64,000 nt of DNA from Lysinibacillus capsici (GCF_003367505.1 NZ_PXXX01000008.1:62001-126000); one strand, 5' to 3'; numbered from the stretch's first letter, positions 1 to 8,913 are shown. The notes: generated from the letters alone by a model not told the origin. Made by a program: numbers and translations.

Positions 1-61
1 CTGTACATAGACTCGTTACAGCCAACCTTATCATGAGTAAGTGAAATTTAAATAGCAAAAG

Positions 62-91
62 GAGAAATTGCAAAGCGCAATTTCTCTTTTT
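62..91. terminator. Intrinsic terminator, probably bidirectional
   Basis: Ten-base-pair stem (62-71 with 77-86) around a 5-base loop. It is followed by a T-run on the plus strand and by a shorter one (CTTTT) on the minus strand. It closes the minus-strand protease gene. It may also close a plus-strand gene entering from the left edge: two frames are open from base 1 and stop at about base 36 or 44, but too little of either is present to identify it. Confidence 0.75.
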
Positions 92-112
92 GCTGGAACC
101 GTACTTATTTAA

Positions 113-3100
113 TTATAACTCAACTTCGGTAACTTCATTATTACCATTGCCATTGCCATTGCCATTGCCATTGCCATTGCCATTGCCATTGCCGTTGCCG
201 TTGCCATTGCCGTTACCATTACCATTGCCCGGCTTTTCAACCAATACATCAAATGTTAATGTGTGGTCACCATACGTTGCTGTAATTGTCGTAGTACCTT
301 GACCTTTACCTTTTACAGCCCCTGCTTTTACAGTAGCTATTTTATCATTTGCTACTTCGTAGGTTGCAAGCGTAGTAACATCTTTTTCTGTTGTTCTACC
401 CTCAAAAGTAGTTACTTCAGTAATCTTAACCATAACCTCTTTACCTATTCTAGTTTCAACCTGAGCTTGGTCAATTTCTAGTGTTATGATTGGTGTTTCT
501 ACAACAGGTGCTTTTACTGTAACATTTACCGTAACTTCATGATCACCATATGAAATAGTAATCGTAGTCGTGCCCTCACCTACAGCAGTTACTAATCCAT
601 TTGCTATTGTTGCAACATTTTCATCTCCCACAACATAAGTTGCTTTTGAAGTTACATCTTCCTCTGTTGCTTCACCTTCTGGAGGAGTAGATGTCTCTGT
701 TACCGTAAGTTGTGCAGATTCCCCAGCTGTTAGGTCTAGCTCAGTTGGATTGACAGAAAGTGTTACTTTTGGTTCAACTACATCTTTTTCATATATTAGT
801 GCTTCACCAACATTCCCTGCAGCGTCTTCAATTTTTACTGATACAGCATTAGTTTCTGATGTTACTGGGAATGTGAAGCTACCGTCTTGATTTAATTCAA
901 AAGGAACTGGCGCTTGTATTTCGCCATTCACAGTAGCAATATAGGAAGCTTTTAATTTATCATTTAAATTGTAGTTTAAACCATATAAATATAACTCTTC
1001 ATTGTAGTCGATATACTTATCTGTTACCTTTCCTGTAGCGACACCTTCAGCTACTGAACCAGTAATTTCTGGTTTAGTTGTTTTCACGATAATTGGTCCA
1101 ACATAATCGGAAACTACCCCTGATGCCGCAAGACCAGTAAAGTCAATAGTATAGAGACCATCTGGAATTGTTGTGGCAGGTTCTGTTCCCCATGGTTTGT
1201 ATTGCCCAGCGATATTCAGCGTATAAGAGCCTTTTCCTAGCGCAGTACCTGCATGTAGATAACCGATGTAGCCATCACCATATTCTCCACCTTGAGGATT
1301 CATAATATCCCATAGCTCGATATAGTTAGTTGTTACATCGCCAGTTAATGTAAATGAAAGTACAGCTGAATCTTTCGCGCCATCTCCATTAAAGGAGAGG
1401 TCTGTTTCTGTAATCTTTAAATCTTTAATTTCAGTTACTGCCTCGCTTCCAAAGTCAGCTGCGAATGGCAATGAAATTTCTGTAGCACCACCGCTGATGT
1501 GAATATACCCCAGTATTTCCGAGCCGTTTGGAGCTGTAGCTTGTGAAGCCGTTAATGTAAGATTTAACACTTGCTCACCAACTAGATTAAATGTTGGCTG
1601 GTCGACTGTAACAGTTGCATCACCAAATGATTTTGTCACATCAATTGATACATTATAATTACCGCCGTTCCCCTTTATATCTTTTACTAAAACTTGTTTC
1701 GTTACGGAAATATCCTGGTCTTTAAGTGATTGTGGACCAAAAGTAACTGTCCCTTTTAAGTTTTCTGAAACAGCTCCTGTTCCATCTAAAATTGCACTAT
1801 CCAATGCATAGGCAAGAATTTCTGGATGTGCTGCAGCATAAGCATTTACACGACCTGCACCTTGAGAGAACACATCGTATTTTGTTTTATCTAAAACCTT
1901 TGCTGTATTAGAAAGCGCCACTTTTATGTCGAACGCATTCCAATCAGGATTTGCTTGTTTAAGTAATGCAACAATACCTGTAATATGCGGTGTTGCCATA
2001 GAGGTTCCTGTTTTACGATCATATGCCTCTGCGTAATCTGCATTAGGGAAATCCTTTTTATACATTGGAATCGTTGACATAATGTTTGTTCCAGGTGCAC
2101 TTACATCTGGTTTAATATCAAAGTTTGGCGTAGATGGTCCACGGGAGCTTGAATCGTTTACTTCATCCCCCAGTGTCTTTGTGGAAGTAAATTGACTAAA
2201 GCTAACTTTTCCAGTTCCACCGGCTAATGCAGCACGAATTGCATTGCCATCCGTTTGGGACATATCAAATGTTGGTAGAAAAGCAAAGGAATCACCCAGG
2301 AATGTACCTGAAATATTAGGTGCATTTGTTCCACCAGCAAAGTTATGAATAATTGTGGCGACTGCTCCATTTGCCTTTGCATTCGCAATTTTATCAACAA
2401 ATGCGATACTGCCACGAGAGATTAATGCCACTTTACCTTCTACATCGATTCCCTCATAGTCTTTTACTTCTCCGTTTCCAGGAATAGCAACTAGGTCAAA
2501 TTCTCCTTGAAGCTGTGTTGCTAAATCCCTTCCAAAAGTTGTGCCCATTAATGGGAGCTGTTTTGTTAAGTTGTAGTCACCAACTGTAACATTCACTTCA
2601 CCGTTATACATTGTTTCTGGATTTGTTGTGTTACCCACAGCAATTCCTAAACGAGCGGTTGCAGGCGTGCCCATTGTTCCTCGATTTGGGCCGGAGTTCC
2701 CTGTTGCAATTACTCCGATTGTTCCAGCCATCATTGCATTATTAATAGCAAATGAACCAGCGTCCGTTTCAGAGTTAGCCCCCCCACCAAGAGAAAGGTT
2801 GATTATGTCCATTTTTTCTGTTACAGCCGTTTCAATTGCTTTAACAATACCAGATGTAGCCCCACTTCCATATGCACCAAGAACACGGTAAGCATAAAGG
2901 TCTACTTTGGGAGCAATTCCTTTAATGCCGAAATTGTTAGCTCCAATTGCTGCAATGGTTCCAGCAACATGGGTACCGTGAGAAGTATAGAACGAGCTTC
3001 CCTTTTCATTAAATTCAGGTGTTCCAGCAGGACGCTCAGAAGGCAAGGTTTCCGATGCATCGTCATCTGCCCGAGGCTTTGTGTAAGTTGATGAATTTGG

Positions 3101-3838
3101 AATGAAGTTTTTCCCACCTTTGTAAATTCCAGCGAACTCAGGGTGATCTGCGTCAATACCAGTATCTAATACTGCTACCTTTATACCTTGTCCTTCAATT
3201 CCTTCATTCCAAAGCTGTTCGATGCCGAGGAAAGAAATACTTGTATTCATTTGAGCCTCTAATTGATCTTCCTTAATCAGTTCTGATGATTTCATTGTAT
3301 TATCTTCAGATGCGTAAACAATTGCATCAGGTTCAATTAATGTTATTCCTTCTATTGAAAGCAGCTTTGGGAGATCATTTGCTTTCACAGTTGCTGCAAA
3401 ACCGTTTAAAACAGTATCAAATGTGTAGCCTTGAGTCATTTGAACATTTTTAGTAGCTAATTCTTTCTTAACTTGTGCTTGTTGAGATTTTACATTTGAT
3501 CGAACTTCATTTGCTCGCGCATTAGAGAACATTTGGCCTTTCAATTGGCTCATTCCTTGCTCTAGTGCCACAGGCTTTTCAGATAAATGTACGATGACTG
3601 CAACTTCTTGATTGCCTGATACATTTTGTAAGCTTTCGTGAAGAGTTGGACCATCTTTAGACAAGCTTAGCTGTTCAGCGATAGCCGCCTTTAATTGAAG
3701 TATACTTTCACTTTGGCTATCCTGCTTGAATGGCTTCGAATCTTCAGCATTAGCACTCGATAATGGAACCAATAGAAAAAGCACCATAACGAAAGCTATC
3801 ATACTACTTAAAAACTTCGTAAACTTAAACTTTTTCAA
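113..3838 (-). CDS. Secreted subtilisin-like (S8) serine protease with PA insert, Ig-like domains and Gly-Asn tail
   Basis: Exported endopeptidase of the Vpr/lactocepin type, 1241 residues. A Sec signal peptide (residues 1-31, probable cut after SSANA) is followed by an inhibitor-I9-type propeptide (about 75-175). The split catalytic domain carries D225 (AVLDTGID), H287 (SHGTHVAG) and S613 (GTSMATPH), with a protease-associated insert at about 430-540. After it come Fn3/CHU-like beta domains and two Big_2-type Ig-like domains (about 1010-1195). The end is a run of about 15 Gly-Asn pairs and a short acidic tail. B. subtilis Vpr is about 800 residues, so the C-terminal extension is extra. No LPXTG or S-layer motif is visible, so attachment is unknown. 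The start is a TTG behind a GGAGGG sequence. Nutrient proteolysis is inferred. Confidence 0.92.
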   Translation of the reverse strand: MKKFKFTKFLSSMIAFVMVLFLLVPLSSANAEDSKPFKQDSQSESILQLKAAIAEQLSLSKDGPTLHESLQNVSGNQEVAVIVHLSEKPVALEQGMSQLKGQMFSNARANEVRSNVKSQQAQVKKELATKNVQMTQGYTFDTVLNGFAATVKANDLPKLLSIEGITLIEPDAIVYASEDNTMKSSELIKEDQLEAQMNTSISFLGIEQLWNEGIEGQGIKVAVLDTGIDADHPEFAGIYKGGKNFIPNSSTYTKPRADDDASETLPSERPAGTPEFNEKGSSFYTSHGTHVAGTIAAIGANNFGIKGIAPKVDLYAYRVLGAYGSGATSGIVKAIETAVTEKMDIINLSLGGGANSETDAGSFAINNAMMAGTIGVIATGNSGPNRGTMGTPATARLGIAVGNTTNPETMYNGEVNVTVGDYNLTKQLPLMGTTFGRDLATQLQGEFDLVAIPGNGEVKDYEGIDVEGKVALISRGSIAFVDKIANAKANGAVATIIHNFAGGTNAPNISGTFLGDSFAFLPTFDMSQTDGNAIRAALAGGTGKVSFSQFTSTKTLGDEVNDSSSRGPSTPNFDIKPDVSAPGTNIMSTIPMYKKDFPNADYAEAYDRKTGTSMATPHITGIVALLKQANPDWNAFDIKVALSNTAKVLDKTKYDVFSQGAGRVNAYAAAHPEILAYALDSAILDGTGAVSENLKGTVTFGPQSLKDQDISVTKQVLVKDIKGNGGNYNVSIDVTKSFGDATVTVDQPTFNLVGEQVLNLTLTASQATAPNGSEILGYIHISGGATEISLPFAADFGSEAVTEIKDLKITETDLSFNGDGAKDSAVLSFTLTGDVTTNYIELWDIMNPQGGEYGDGYIGYLHAGTALGKGSYTLNIAGQYKPWGTEPATTIPDGLYTIDFTGLAASGVVSDYVGPIIVKTTKPEITGSVAEGVATGKVTDKYIDYNEELYLYGLNYNLNDKLKASYIATVNGEIQAPVPFELNQDGSFTFPVTSETNAVSVKIEDAAGNVGEALIYEKDVVEPKVTLSVNPTELDLTAGESAQLTVTETSTPPEGEATEEDVTSKATYVVGDENVATIANGLVTAVGEGTTTITISYGDHEVTVNVTVKAPVVETPIITLEIDQAQVETRIGKEVMVKITEVTTFEGRTTEKDVTTLATYEVANDKIATVKAGAVKGKGQGTTTITATYGDHTLTFDVLVEKPGNGNGNGNGNGNGNGNGNGNGNGNGNGNGNNEVTEVEL
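141..229 (-). repeat. Hexanucleotide tandem repeat coding for a (Gly-Asn)n tail
   Basis: About fifteen consecutive copies of a CCATTG-type hexamer (plus-strand reading), with third-position variants (CCGTTG, CCATTA, CCGTTA) toward the 3' part of the block. On the minus strand each unit encodes Gly-Asn in the protease C-terminus. Most of the block is perfect, so slipped-strand gain or loss of whole units would stay in frame. The variants at one end suggest an older, decaying part of the array. Confidence 0.9.
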
Positions 3839-3864
3839 ATCTCATTTCTCCCTCCGCTCTTAAT

Positions 3865-3891
3865 TATCACACTTTTCAGTTTAGTGTGATA
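3865..3891. promoter_or_regulatory. Inverted repeat upstream of the protease gene
   Basis: TATCACACT at 3865-3873 is perfectly inverted at 3883-3891 (AGTGTGATA), and a third half-site (TATCACA) lies at about 3900. It sits 25-50 bases upstream of the protease Shine-Dalgarno sequence, so it could be an operator or a 5'-UTR hairpin. Which protein would bind is unknown. Confidence 0.4.
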
Positions 3892-4091
3892 TTTCCAATT
3901 TATCACAGGTGAGATAATTCGAATATCGGAATATTGAAAAATCTCAAAATATTGATAATTAGTATTACTTTGTTAAAAATGGATTAATTCTATTTTCCTA
4001 GTAATTTAATAAAAAAGTAGAACTTTCAAATGAGTATTGACTTACAGTGATTCATACTTTTTATCATTTAAGAGTTTTATAAAAAATCCAT

Positions 4092-4120
4092 TTGACGTCC
4101 TGTATTATTTTTTGTACGAT
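4092..4120 (+). promoter_or_regulatory. Sigma-A-type promoter of the que operon
   Basis: TTGACG (4092-4097), a 17-base spacer and TACGAT (4115-4120). The predicted start near 4127 lies just before the preQ1 riboswitch. A second TTGACT at about 4037 has a worse-spaced -10. The remainder of the 480-base gap between the protease and queF holds only this promoter, the riboswitch and its terminator. Confidence 0.6.
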
Positions 4121-4152
4121 ATTGAAGAAAAGAATGCCCGGACTAGAACGGG

Positions 4153-4190
4153 AGAGGTTCATAGCTGATACCCTCTATAAAAAACTATGG
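4153..4190 (+). promoter_or_regulatory. PreQ1-I riboswitch upstream of queF
   Basis: The sequence fits the class I preQ1 aptamer: P1 stem AGAGG(GT) (4153-) with ACCCTCT (to 4176), a loop containing CATAGC, and an A-rich 3' tail TAAAAAACTATGG. The loop CATAG (4160-4164) is complementary to CTATG (4185-4189), giving the H-type pseudoknot that encloses preQ1. The same tail bases TATGG can instead pair with CCATA (4212-4216) inside the following terminator, which would be the ligand-free antiterminator. Aptamer identity is by recognised consensus; the switching register is inferred. Confidence 0.92.
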
Positions 4191-4204
4191 AAACATGACA
4201 ATAT

Positions 4205-4234
4205 GCCATGTCCATATCGGACGTGGCTTTTTTT
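4205..4234 (+). terminator. Riboswitch-controlled terminator before queF
   Basis: Nine-pair stem GCCATGTCC (4205-4213) with GGACGTGGC (4219-4227), a 5-base loop and seven T. It lies 85 bases upstream of the queF start, so it can only act as a leader attenuator. Confidence 0.9.
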
Positions 4235-4319
4235 ATCTGTTTACTTATGTTTTAAATAGAATGATTGGTGATGCCTCTCTTGAAAAGTGTTGGGAAACAT
4301 TTTACAAGGAGGTTTTTTT

Positions 4320-4820
4320 ATGTCTGGCAGAAGTCATGAAGAAGGATTAAAGGATTTGACCCTATTAGGTAATCAAGGTACAAAGTATTCCTATGATTAT
4401 GCACCTGAGGTATTAGAGGCAGTGGATAATCTTCATGCTAATCGAGATTATTTTGTTAAGTTTAATTGCCCAGAGTTTACTAGTTTATGTCCGCTTACAA
4501 ATCAGCCGGATTTTGCAACGATGTACATTTCATATATCCCAGATAAAAAAATTGTTGAAAGTAAATCTCTAAAGTTGTATTTATTCAGTTTTAGAAATCA
4601 CGGCGATTTCCATGAAGATTGCGTGAATATCATTATGAATGATTTAATTGCATTACTTGATCCAAGATATATAGAGGTTTGGGGGAAATTTACTCCACGT
4701 GGGGGTATCTCGATTGATCCATGGTGTAACTATGGGAAGCCAGGAACTAAATACGAAGAAATCGCCAATTATCGTTTAATGAACCACGATCTTAACCCAG
4801 AAAAAATTGATAATCGATAA
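4320..4820 (+). CDS. queF: NADPH-dependent 7-cyano-7-deazaguanine (preQ0) reductase
   Basis: Reduces the nitrile of preQ0 to the aminomethyl group of preQ1, the last free-base step before tRNA-guanine transglycosylase. It is a short unimodular QueF of 166 residues. C57 in FTSLCPLT forms the thioimide and D64 is the nearby acid; the QueF motif ESKSLK is at 80-85. The B. subtilis residues are two positions lower. The ATG at 4320 is preferred because AAGGAGG lies directly before it; an upstream in-frame start would put that sequence inside the gene. It is the first gene after a preQ1 riboswitch, so it is shut off by its own product. Unusually, a second preQ1 switch begins 12 bases after its stop codon. 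Confidence 0.97.
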   Translation: MSGRSHEEGLKDLTLLGNQGTKYSYDYAPEVLEAVDNLHANRDYFVKFNCPEFTSLCPLTNQPDFATMYISYIPDKKIVESKSLKLYLFSFRNHGDFHEDCVNIIMNDLIALLDPRYIEVWGKFTPRGGISIDPWCNYGKPGTKYEEIANYRLMNHDLNPEKIDNR

Positions 4821-4832
4821 ATGAAGCAAGAC

Positions 4833-4866
4833 AGAGGTTTTTAGCTACCCTCTTAAAAAAACTAAG
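4833..4866 (+). promoter_or_regulatory. Second preQ1-I riboswitch, between queF and queC
   Basis: AGAGGT (4833-) pairs with ACCCTCT (4847-4853) as P1. The loop TTTAGC is complementary to CTAA in the tail TTAAAAAAACTAAG, reproducing the class I pseudoknot. The following bases CTAAGAA (4862-4868) can alternatively pair with TTCTTAG (4883-4889) across the 5' arm of the next terminator, a plausible antiterminator. The aptamer is slightly shorter than the queF one (loop UUUUAGCU instead of UUCAUAGCUGAU). No clear separate promoter was found in front of it. Confidence 0.85.
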
Positions 4867-4873
4867 AAGAAAG

Positions 4874-4902
4874 CAGCACTTTTTCTTAGAGTGCTGTTTT
4901 TT
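4874..4902 (+). terminator. Riboswitch-controlled terminator before queC
   Basis: CAGCACT (4874-4880) pairs with AGTGCTG (4890-4896) around a 9-base loop, followed by six T. Located 22 bases upstream of queC, it would cut queCDE and the transporter off from queF when preQ1 is high. Confidence 0.88.
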
Positions 4903-4924
4903 CGATATAAGGGAGTCTTTATAG

Positions 4925-5584
4925 ATGAAAAAGGAAAAAGCAATTGTAGTATTTAGTGGAGGTCAGGACAGCACAACTTGTTTGTTCTGGGCAAAAGAAC
5001 GCTTTGAAGAGATTGAGGCAGTAACTTTCGATTATGGTCAAAGGCATCGTCTTGAAATTGACTGTGCGAAGGTGATAACAGAGGAGCTTGGTATCAAGCA
5101 TCACATACTTGATATGTCTCTCCTGAATCAACTTGCTCCGAATGCATTGACACGACAAGACATAAAGGTGAAGGACGGAGAAAATGGTGAGCTCCCATCG
5201 ACTTTTGTGCCTGGCCGCAATCTCCTTTTTCTTTCATTTGCGGGCGTTTTAGCGAGCCAAGTAGGGGCAAAGCATATTGTAACAGGTGTTTGTGAAACTG
5301 ATTTTAGTGGATATCCGGATTGCCGAGATGTCTTTATTAAATCCTTAAATGTAACGTTAAATTTATCGATGGATGACTCCTTTGTGATTGATACACCCTT
5401 GATGTGGCTGAATAAGGCACAAACATGGGAATTAGCTGATCAGCTTGGTGCACTTGAGTTTGTACGACAAAGAACGTTGACTTGCTATAACGGTGTCATA
5501 GCAGATGGATGTGGTGAATGCCCAGCATGTAAATTGCGAAATAAAGGGCTTGATGAGTATTTAAGTTATAGGAAGGAGTCTTAA
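4925..5584 (+). CDS. queC: 7-cyano-7-deazaguanine (preQ0) synthase
   Basis: ATP-dependent conversion of 7-carboxy-7-deazaguanine plus ammonia to preQ0 in the cytoplasm. 219 residues, normal family length. The PP-loop SGGQDS is at residues 11-16. The zinc site near the C-terminus is formed by C187, C196, C199 and C202 (CGECPAC). ATG start with GGGAG about 10 bases upstream. It is the first of four closely packed genes behind the second preQ1 riboswitch; queD starts 3 bases after its stop codon. Confidence 0.97.
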   Translation: MKKEKAIVVFSGGQDSTTCLFWAKERFEEIEAVTFDYGQRHRLEIDCAKVITEELGIKHHILDMSLLNQLAPNALTRQDIKVKDGENGELPSTFVPGRNLLFLSFAGVLASQVGAKHIVTGVCETDFSGYPDCRDVFIKSLNVTLNLSMDDSFVIDTPLMWLNKAQTWELADQLGALEFVRQRTLTCYNGVIADGCGECPACKLRNKGLDEYLSYRKES

Positions 5585-5587
5585 GGC

Positions 5588-6058
5588 ATGTCAGATTTTA
5601 AAATCGTTGAGAGACTCCAGAGAATTGATGTGGATATTCAAAGAAATCAATTGAAATATCATGCAAAGCGTGTTCTCATAAGCAAAGAATTTACCTTCGA
5701 TGCTGCCCATCATCTACATCATTATGAAGGGAAATGTAAAAATCTACATGGGCATACCTATCGAGCTATATTAGGACTGAGTGGCTACACAGATGAACGT
5801 GGTTTGATGATTGATTTCGGCGATATAAAAGAAATATGGAAACATAAAATAGAGATTCATTTGGATCACCGTTATTTAAATGAAACGCTTCCACTCATGA
5901 ATACGACGGCAGAGAATATTGTTGTTTGGATTTACGAAAAGTTGACTGAGGCTTTGCTTGATGAAGGATATAACGGTGTACGTGTAGAGTTTATCAGGCT
6001 TTACGAGACTCCAACAAGCTATGCAGAAGCTAGAAGGGAGTGGATGGAAGTTGAGTAA
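5588..6058 (+). CDS. queD: 6-carboxy-5,6,7,8-tetrahydropterin synthase
   Basis: Converts 7,8-dihydroneopterin triphosphate to 6-carboxytetrahydropterin, the first committed step of the deazapurine pathway. 156 residues. The zinc histidines are H41 (FDAAH), H54 and H56 (LHGHTY), and C50 is the catalytic cysteine. The first 25 residues extend beyond the E. coli enzyme, as in other Bacillales proteins. AAGGAGT before the ATG supports the start. The end overlaps the TTG start of queE by 8 bases, indicating translational coupling. GTP cyclohydrolase, which supplies the substrate, is not in the window. Confidence 0.96.
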   Translation: MSDFKIVERLQRIDVDIQRNQLKYHAKRVLISKEFTFDAAHHLHHYEGKCKNLHGHTYRAILGLSGYTDERGLMIDFGDIKEIWKHKIEIHLDHRYLNETLPLMNTTAENIVVWIYEKLTEALLDEGYNGVRVEFIRLYETPTSYAEARREWMEVE

Positions 6059-6779
6059 AGTACCTGTTATCGAGATTTTTGGGCCAACGATTCAAGGAGA
6101 GGGTATGGTCGTTGGCCAGAAGACAATGTTTGTAAGAACTGCGGGCTGCGATTATTCCTGTTCTTGGTGTGATTCATCGTTTACGTGGGATGGCAGTGGA
6201 AAGCACCTTATTGTCCAAATGACAGCGGAAGAGATTTGGTCTGAGTTGAAACGTTTAGGGGGCAATGGTTTTTCATTTGTCACAATTTCAGGCGGCAATC
6301 CTGCACTCAATCCGAATTTAGCAGAGCTTATTGCCATTTTAAAAGAAAATGACATAAAAATCGGGGTAGAAACACAGGGGAGTAGGTGGCAAAAGTGGAT
6401 GTATGAGATTGATGAACTGACAATTTCACCAAAGCCACCTAGTTCTGGAATGACCACAGACTACTCGGTGCTCTCTTATATCTTCGAAAAACTTAAAGAT
6501 CGGAACAGCAATCACCATGTATCCCTCAAAATAGTCGTTTTTAATCAAGAGGATTACGATTATGCTAAACAAATTCACCATCGATATCCCATGATTCCTT
6601 TTTATCTTCAAGTCGGTAATGATGATCTCACGGCAACTGATAATTCACAATTAATGATGAATTTATTGGATAAATATCGTGCACTGATTGATAGAGTAAT
6701 GAAGGATGAGGATTTAAGAGATGTTAAAGTACTGCCACAGTTACATGCCCTTGTGTGGGGAAATAAAAGAGGCGTGTAG
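6051..6779 (+). CDS. queE: 7-carboxy-7-deazaguanine synthase, radical SAM
   Basis: Radical ring contraction of 6-carboxytetrahydropterin to 7-carboxy-7-deazaguanine. The radical-SAM cluster motif CX3CX2C is C33, C37 and C40 (AGCDYSCSWC), and the FGPTIQGEG N-terminus is typical of QueE. I place the start at TTG 6051: GAAGGGAG lies 10 bases upstream, the resulting 242 residues match B. subtilis QueE, and an upstream in-frame ATG at 6021 would add residues the family lacks. The start lies inside the queD end, so translation is coupled. Confidence 0.95.
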   Translation: MSKVPVIEIFGPTIQGEGMVVGQKTMFVRTAGCDYSCSWCDSSFTWDGSGKHLIVQMTAEEIWSELKRLGGNGFSFVTISGGNPALNPNLAELIAILKENDIKIGVETQGSRWQKWMYEIDELTISPKPPSSGMTTDYSVLSYIFEKLKDRNSNHHVSLKIVVFNQEDYDYAKQIHHRYPMIPFYLQVGNDDLTATDNSQLMMNLLDKYRALIDRVMKDEDLRDVKVLPQLHALVWGNKRGV

Positions 6780-6820
6780 GGTGCTCTTACAAAAATTAAA
6801 TTTACTTGAGGAGTAATAGT

Positions 6821-7360
6821 TTGAGAATATTATTTTATTTATTATCTATTGTTATTGCTAATGTGGTAACGGCAGCATTTGCACCATTCCATTTTGGTAT
6901 GTTTATTGTTCCAATGGGAACGCTTTTAATTGGGGCAACCTTTATTTTTCGGGATCTAGTACAAAATAAATATGGTAGAAAAAAGACGTATTTATTTATT
7001 ATTACAGCTTTAATTTTATCAGCTGTGGTGTCATTCCTACTAGGTGATACACTTTTAATTGTGGTAGCCTCAGCGCTATCATTTGTTGTCGCTGAAACGG
7101 CTGATACTGAAATTTATACTCGATTAAAATTACCAATGGCTTGGCGTGTGTTCTACAGTGGTATTGTTGGAGGATTTCTAGATTCTGCAATTTTCGTAGT
7201 AATCGGCTTAAGTCCACTTGGTGCCAATATATTGCCATGGGAAGCGGTACCTGCCGCCATTTTGGGGCAAATTATTGTGAAGACGATTATACAAATGATT
7301 GGCGCAATTATTTTAAATAAAGTTGGGCCAATGAAAGAAAAATATATTATTCCAGAATAA
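6821..7360 (+). CDS. VUT-family (YhhQ-like) queuosine precursor transporter
   Basis: Integral membrane protein of 179 residues with about six hydrophobic segments. It carries family signatures such as FRDLVQNKYGRKKT after the second helix and AETADTEIYTRLK in the middle. E. coli YhhQ of this family imports preQ0/preQ1. Here the protein is last in the que operon behind a preQ1 riboswitch, so salvage of the same intermediates is a strong inference. TTG 6821 is chosen because GAGGAG (6808-6813) sits seven bases before it; an upstream in-frame TTG overlaps that Shine-Dalgarno sequence. It could in principle carry queuine or another deazapurine. Confidence 0.85.
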   Translation: MRILFYLLSIVIANVVTAAFAPFHFGMFIVPMGTLLIGATFIFRDLVQNKYGRKKTYLFIITALILSAVVSFLLGDTLLIVVASALSFVVAETADTEIYTRLKLPMAWRVFYSGIVGGFLDSAIFVVIGLSPLGANILPWEAVPAAILGQIIVKTIIQMIGAIILNKVGPMKEKYIIPE

Positions 7361-7406
7361 TTATTCCTTATTATGAAGATACGGATCACAAGTAAGCTTT
7401 TTAAAA

Positions 7407-7439
7407 ACAGGCCCATTCGCTTTATTCGAATGGGTCTGT
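7407..7439. terminator. Bidirectional terminator between que operon and MFS gene
   Basis: Thirteen-pair stem (7407-7419 with 7427-7439, one G-U pair) with a 7-base loop. It has a T-rich tail on both strands, better on the minus strand. It ends the que operon and the convergent MFS gene. Confidence 0.85.
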
Positions 7440-7476
7440 TTGATTTATATTCTTTCTAAGGTACCTCTTGCATTTT

Positions 7477-8667
7477 TTATGCTGTTTTCTTTTGTTTAAG
7501 GTCTAAATGATAACTAAAGAAAGTTAGTAGACTTGCACTGACGGCAACTATACCACCGACCCATGTGACATTCATCAAATTTCCTTGATGATATACAATG
7601 CCGCCTAATGCAGACCCAAAAGCGATGCCTACGTTACTTGCCACGGGCATAAGAGAAGCAGCGAGTCCTTTAGCATCTGGTTTATAAATTTCGGCCAAAT
7701 CTATTAAATAAAGTTGAGTAGATGTTGTTAAGAGGATGGCCATTAGTGACATTAGTCCGATGTTCGCTAATCCTAAAATAAAATGGTTTGTTGTCCAAAA
7801 TAAGCTTGTCAATACAATAGCTTGTGCGAGAAAGACAAACCGAAGTCGGCCGATGGCATTGTGAGTGGCAATTTTACCGGCAAGAATGTTGCTGAAAATC
7901 GAAAGAAAGCCGTAGCCGAATAAGATTAAACTTATAGAATTATTTGGTGCACCCATTCCCTTTAAAATAGGAACAAGGTACGTAAAGACTGCATAGGTTG
8001 CACCAAACCCGAGAGCAGGAATGAAAAAGGCAATTAAAATTCGAGGCTGAATCATTAAAGAAAATTGATCCCGTATTGAGCTTCGTACTTGGCTGAGTCG
8101 AGTAGGTAAGACAAAAAAAGATGCCGCAAACGCCAACCCTCCGAGAAGAGTGGTTAACATAAAAGTGGCATTCCAGCCGTACCATTCAGCGATTACAATT
8201 CCAATGGGTACTCCAACTACATTGGCCAGTGTAAAACCACCGAAAACAAATGATATAGCAAGGCCGCGTTTATTAATTGGCATGGTTTCGCTTGCAACAA
8301 TCATGGCTAGAGAGATCAATACACCTGTTACAATCGCGGTCATAACCCGAAGTATAAGGAGCATAATATAGCTCGTTGAAATTACACACAGAGCATTTAA
8401 GGCAATGAAGGAACCTATCAAAAACAACATCCATTTACGCTTTGGAAAATGGCTTGTTGCTGACATCACGAGTGGTGTAGCGATGGCAAATGTGATAGCG
8501 AACGCAGAAACGAGTGTGCCTGCTTTTGCATTTGTCATATGAAGGCTTGAAGAAATATCAGTTAAGATCCCGACAATAACAAATTCGCTTGTCCCAAGAA
8601 CAAATGTTAATAATGCAAGTGTTAAGATAAGTAACCAATGTCGCTTGGATAACTGTGTATGATGCAT
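7477..8667 (-). CDS. MFS transporter, DHA1 (AraJ/YdhP-like) family
   Basis: Twelve-helix major facilitator of 396 residues. The N-terminus reads HWLLILTLALLTFVLGTSEF, a signature of the DHA1 efflux branch related to AraJ and YdhP. A central loop near 195 separates the six-helix halves. Members export sugars, purines or drugs; the substrate cannot be read here. It is monocistronic, convergent with the que operon and divergent from the TerA-like gene. An imperfect inverted repeat (GTGCTAC/GTAGACAC, about 8697-8714) lies 30 bases upstream and may be an operator, although no regulator gene is adjacent. Confidence 0.88.
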   Translation of the reverse strand: MHHTQLSKRHWLLILTLALLTFVLGTSEFVIVGILTDISSSLHMTNAKAGTLVSAFAITFAIATPLVMSATSHFPKRKWMLFLIGSFIALNALCVISTSYIMLLILRVMTAIVTGVLISLAMIVASETMPINKRGLAISFVFGGFTLANVVGVPIGIVIAEWYGWNATFMLTTLLGGLAFAASFFVLPTRLSQVRSSIRDQFSLMIQPRILIAFFIPALGFGATYAVFTYLVPILKGMGAPNNSISLILFGYGFLSIFSNILAGKIATHNAIGRLRFVFLAQAIVLTSLFWTTNHFILGLANIGLMSLMAILLTTSTQLYLIDLAEIYKPDAKGLAASLMPVASNVGIAFGSALGGIVYHQGNLMNVTWVGGIVAVSASLLTFFSYHLDLKQKKTA

Positions 8668-8913
8668 AAATACCTCTTTCTTTGAAGAATGTAACTGTGC
8701 TACTTAGTAGACACACAATTTAAACATCATATCATAAAATGCATTTATGAGAAATTAGATTGGTTTTCTGTAAATAACAGTGTTTGTTTCCGGTCATTTT
8801 CCTTTTAAAGAAGGATTTTGTAAATATTACTCGAATTTTTTAAATTGGAAGATTAACTTTACAATTTTATCAATTTGATATCTATACATAATAAGGGGAT
8901 AAGGGGGATTCAC

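Noticed and set aside
141-229. Possible CRISPR or VNTR-like array
   Set aside because: Units are 6 bases without spacers and lie inside a coding frame; no cas genes in the window.
90-302. Plus-strand frame with a long (Pro-Leu)n run
   Set aside because: It is the antisense reading of the Gly-Asn hexamer array in the protease gene; no Shine-Dalgarno sequence and no sense beyond the repeat.
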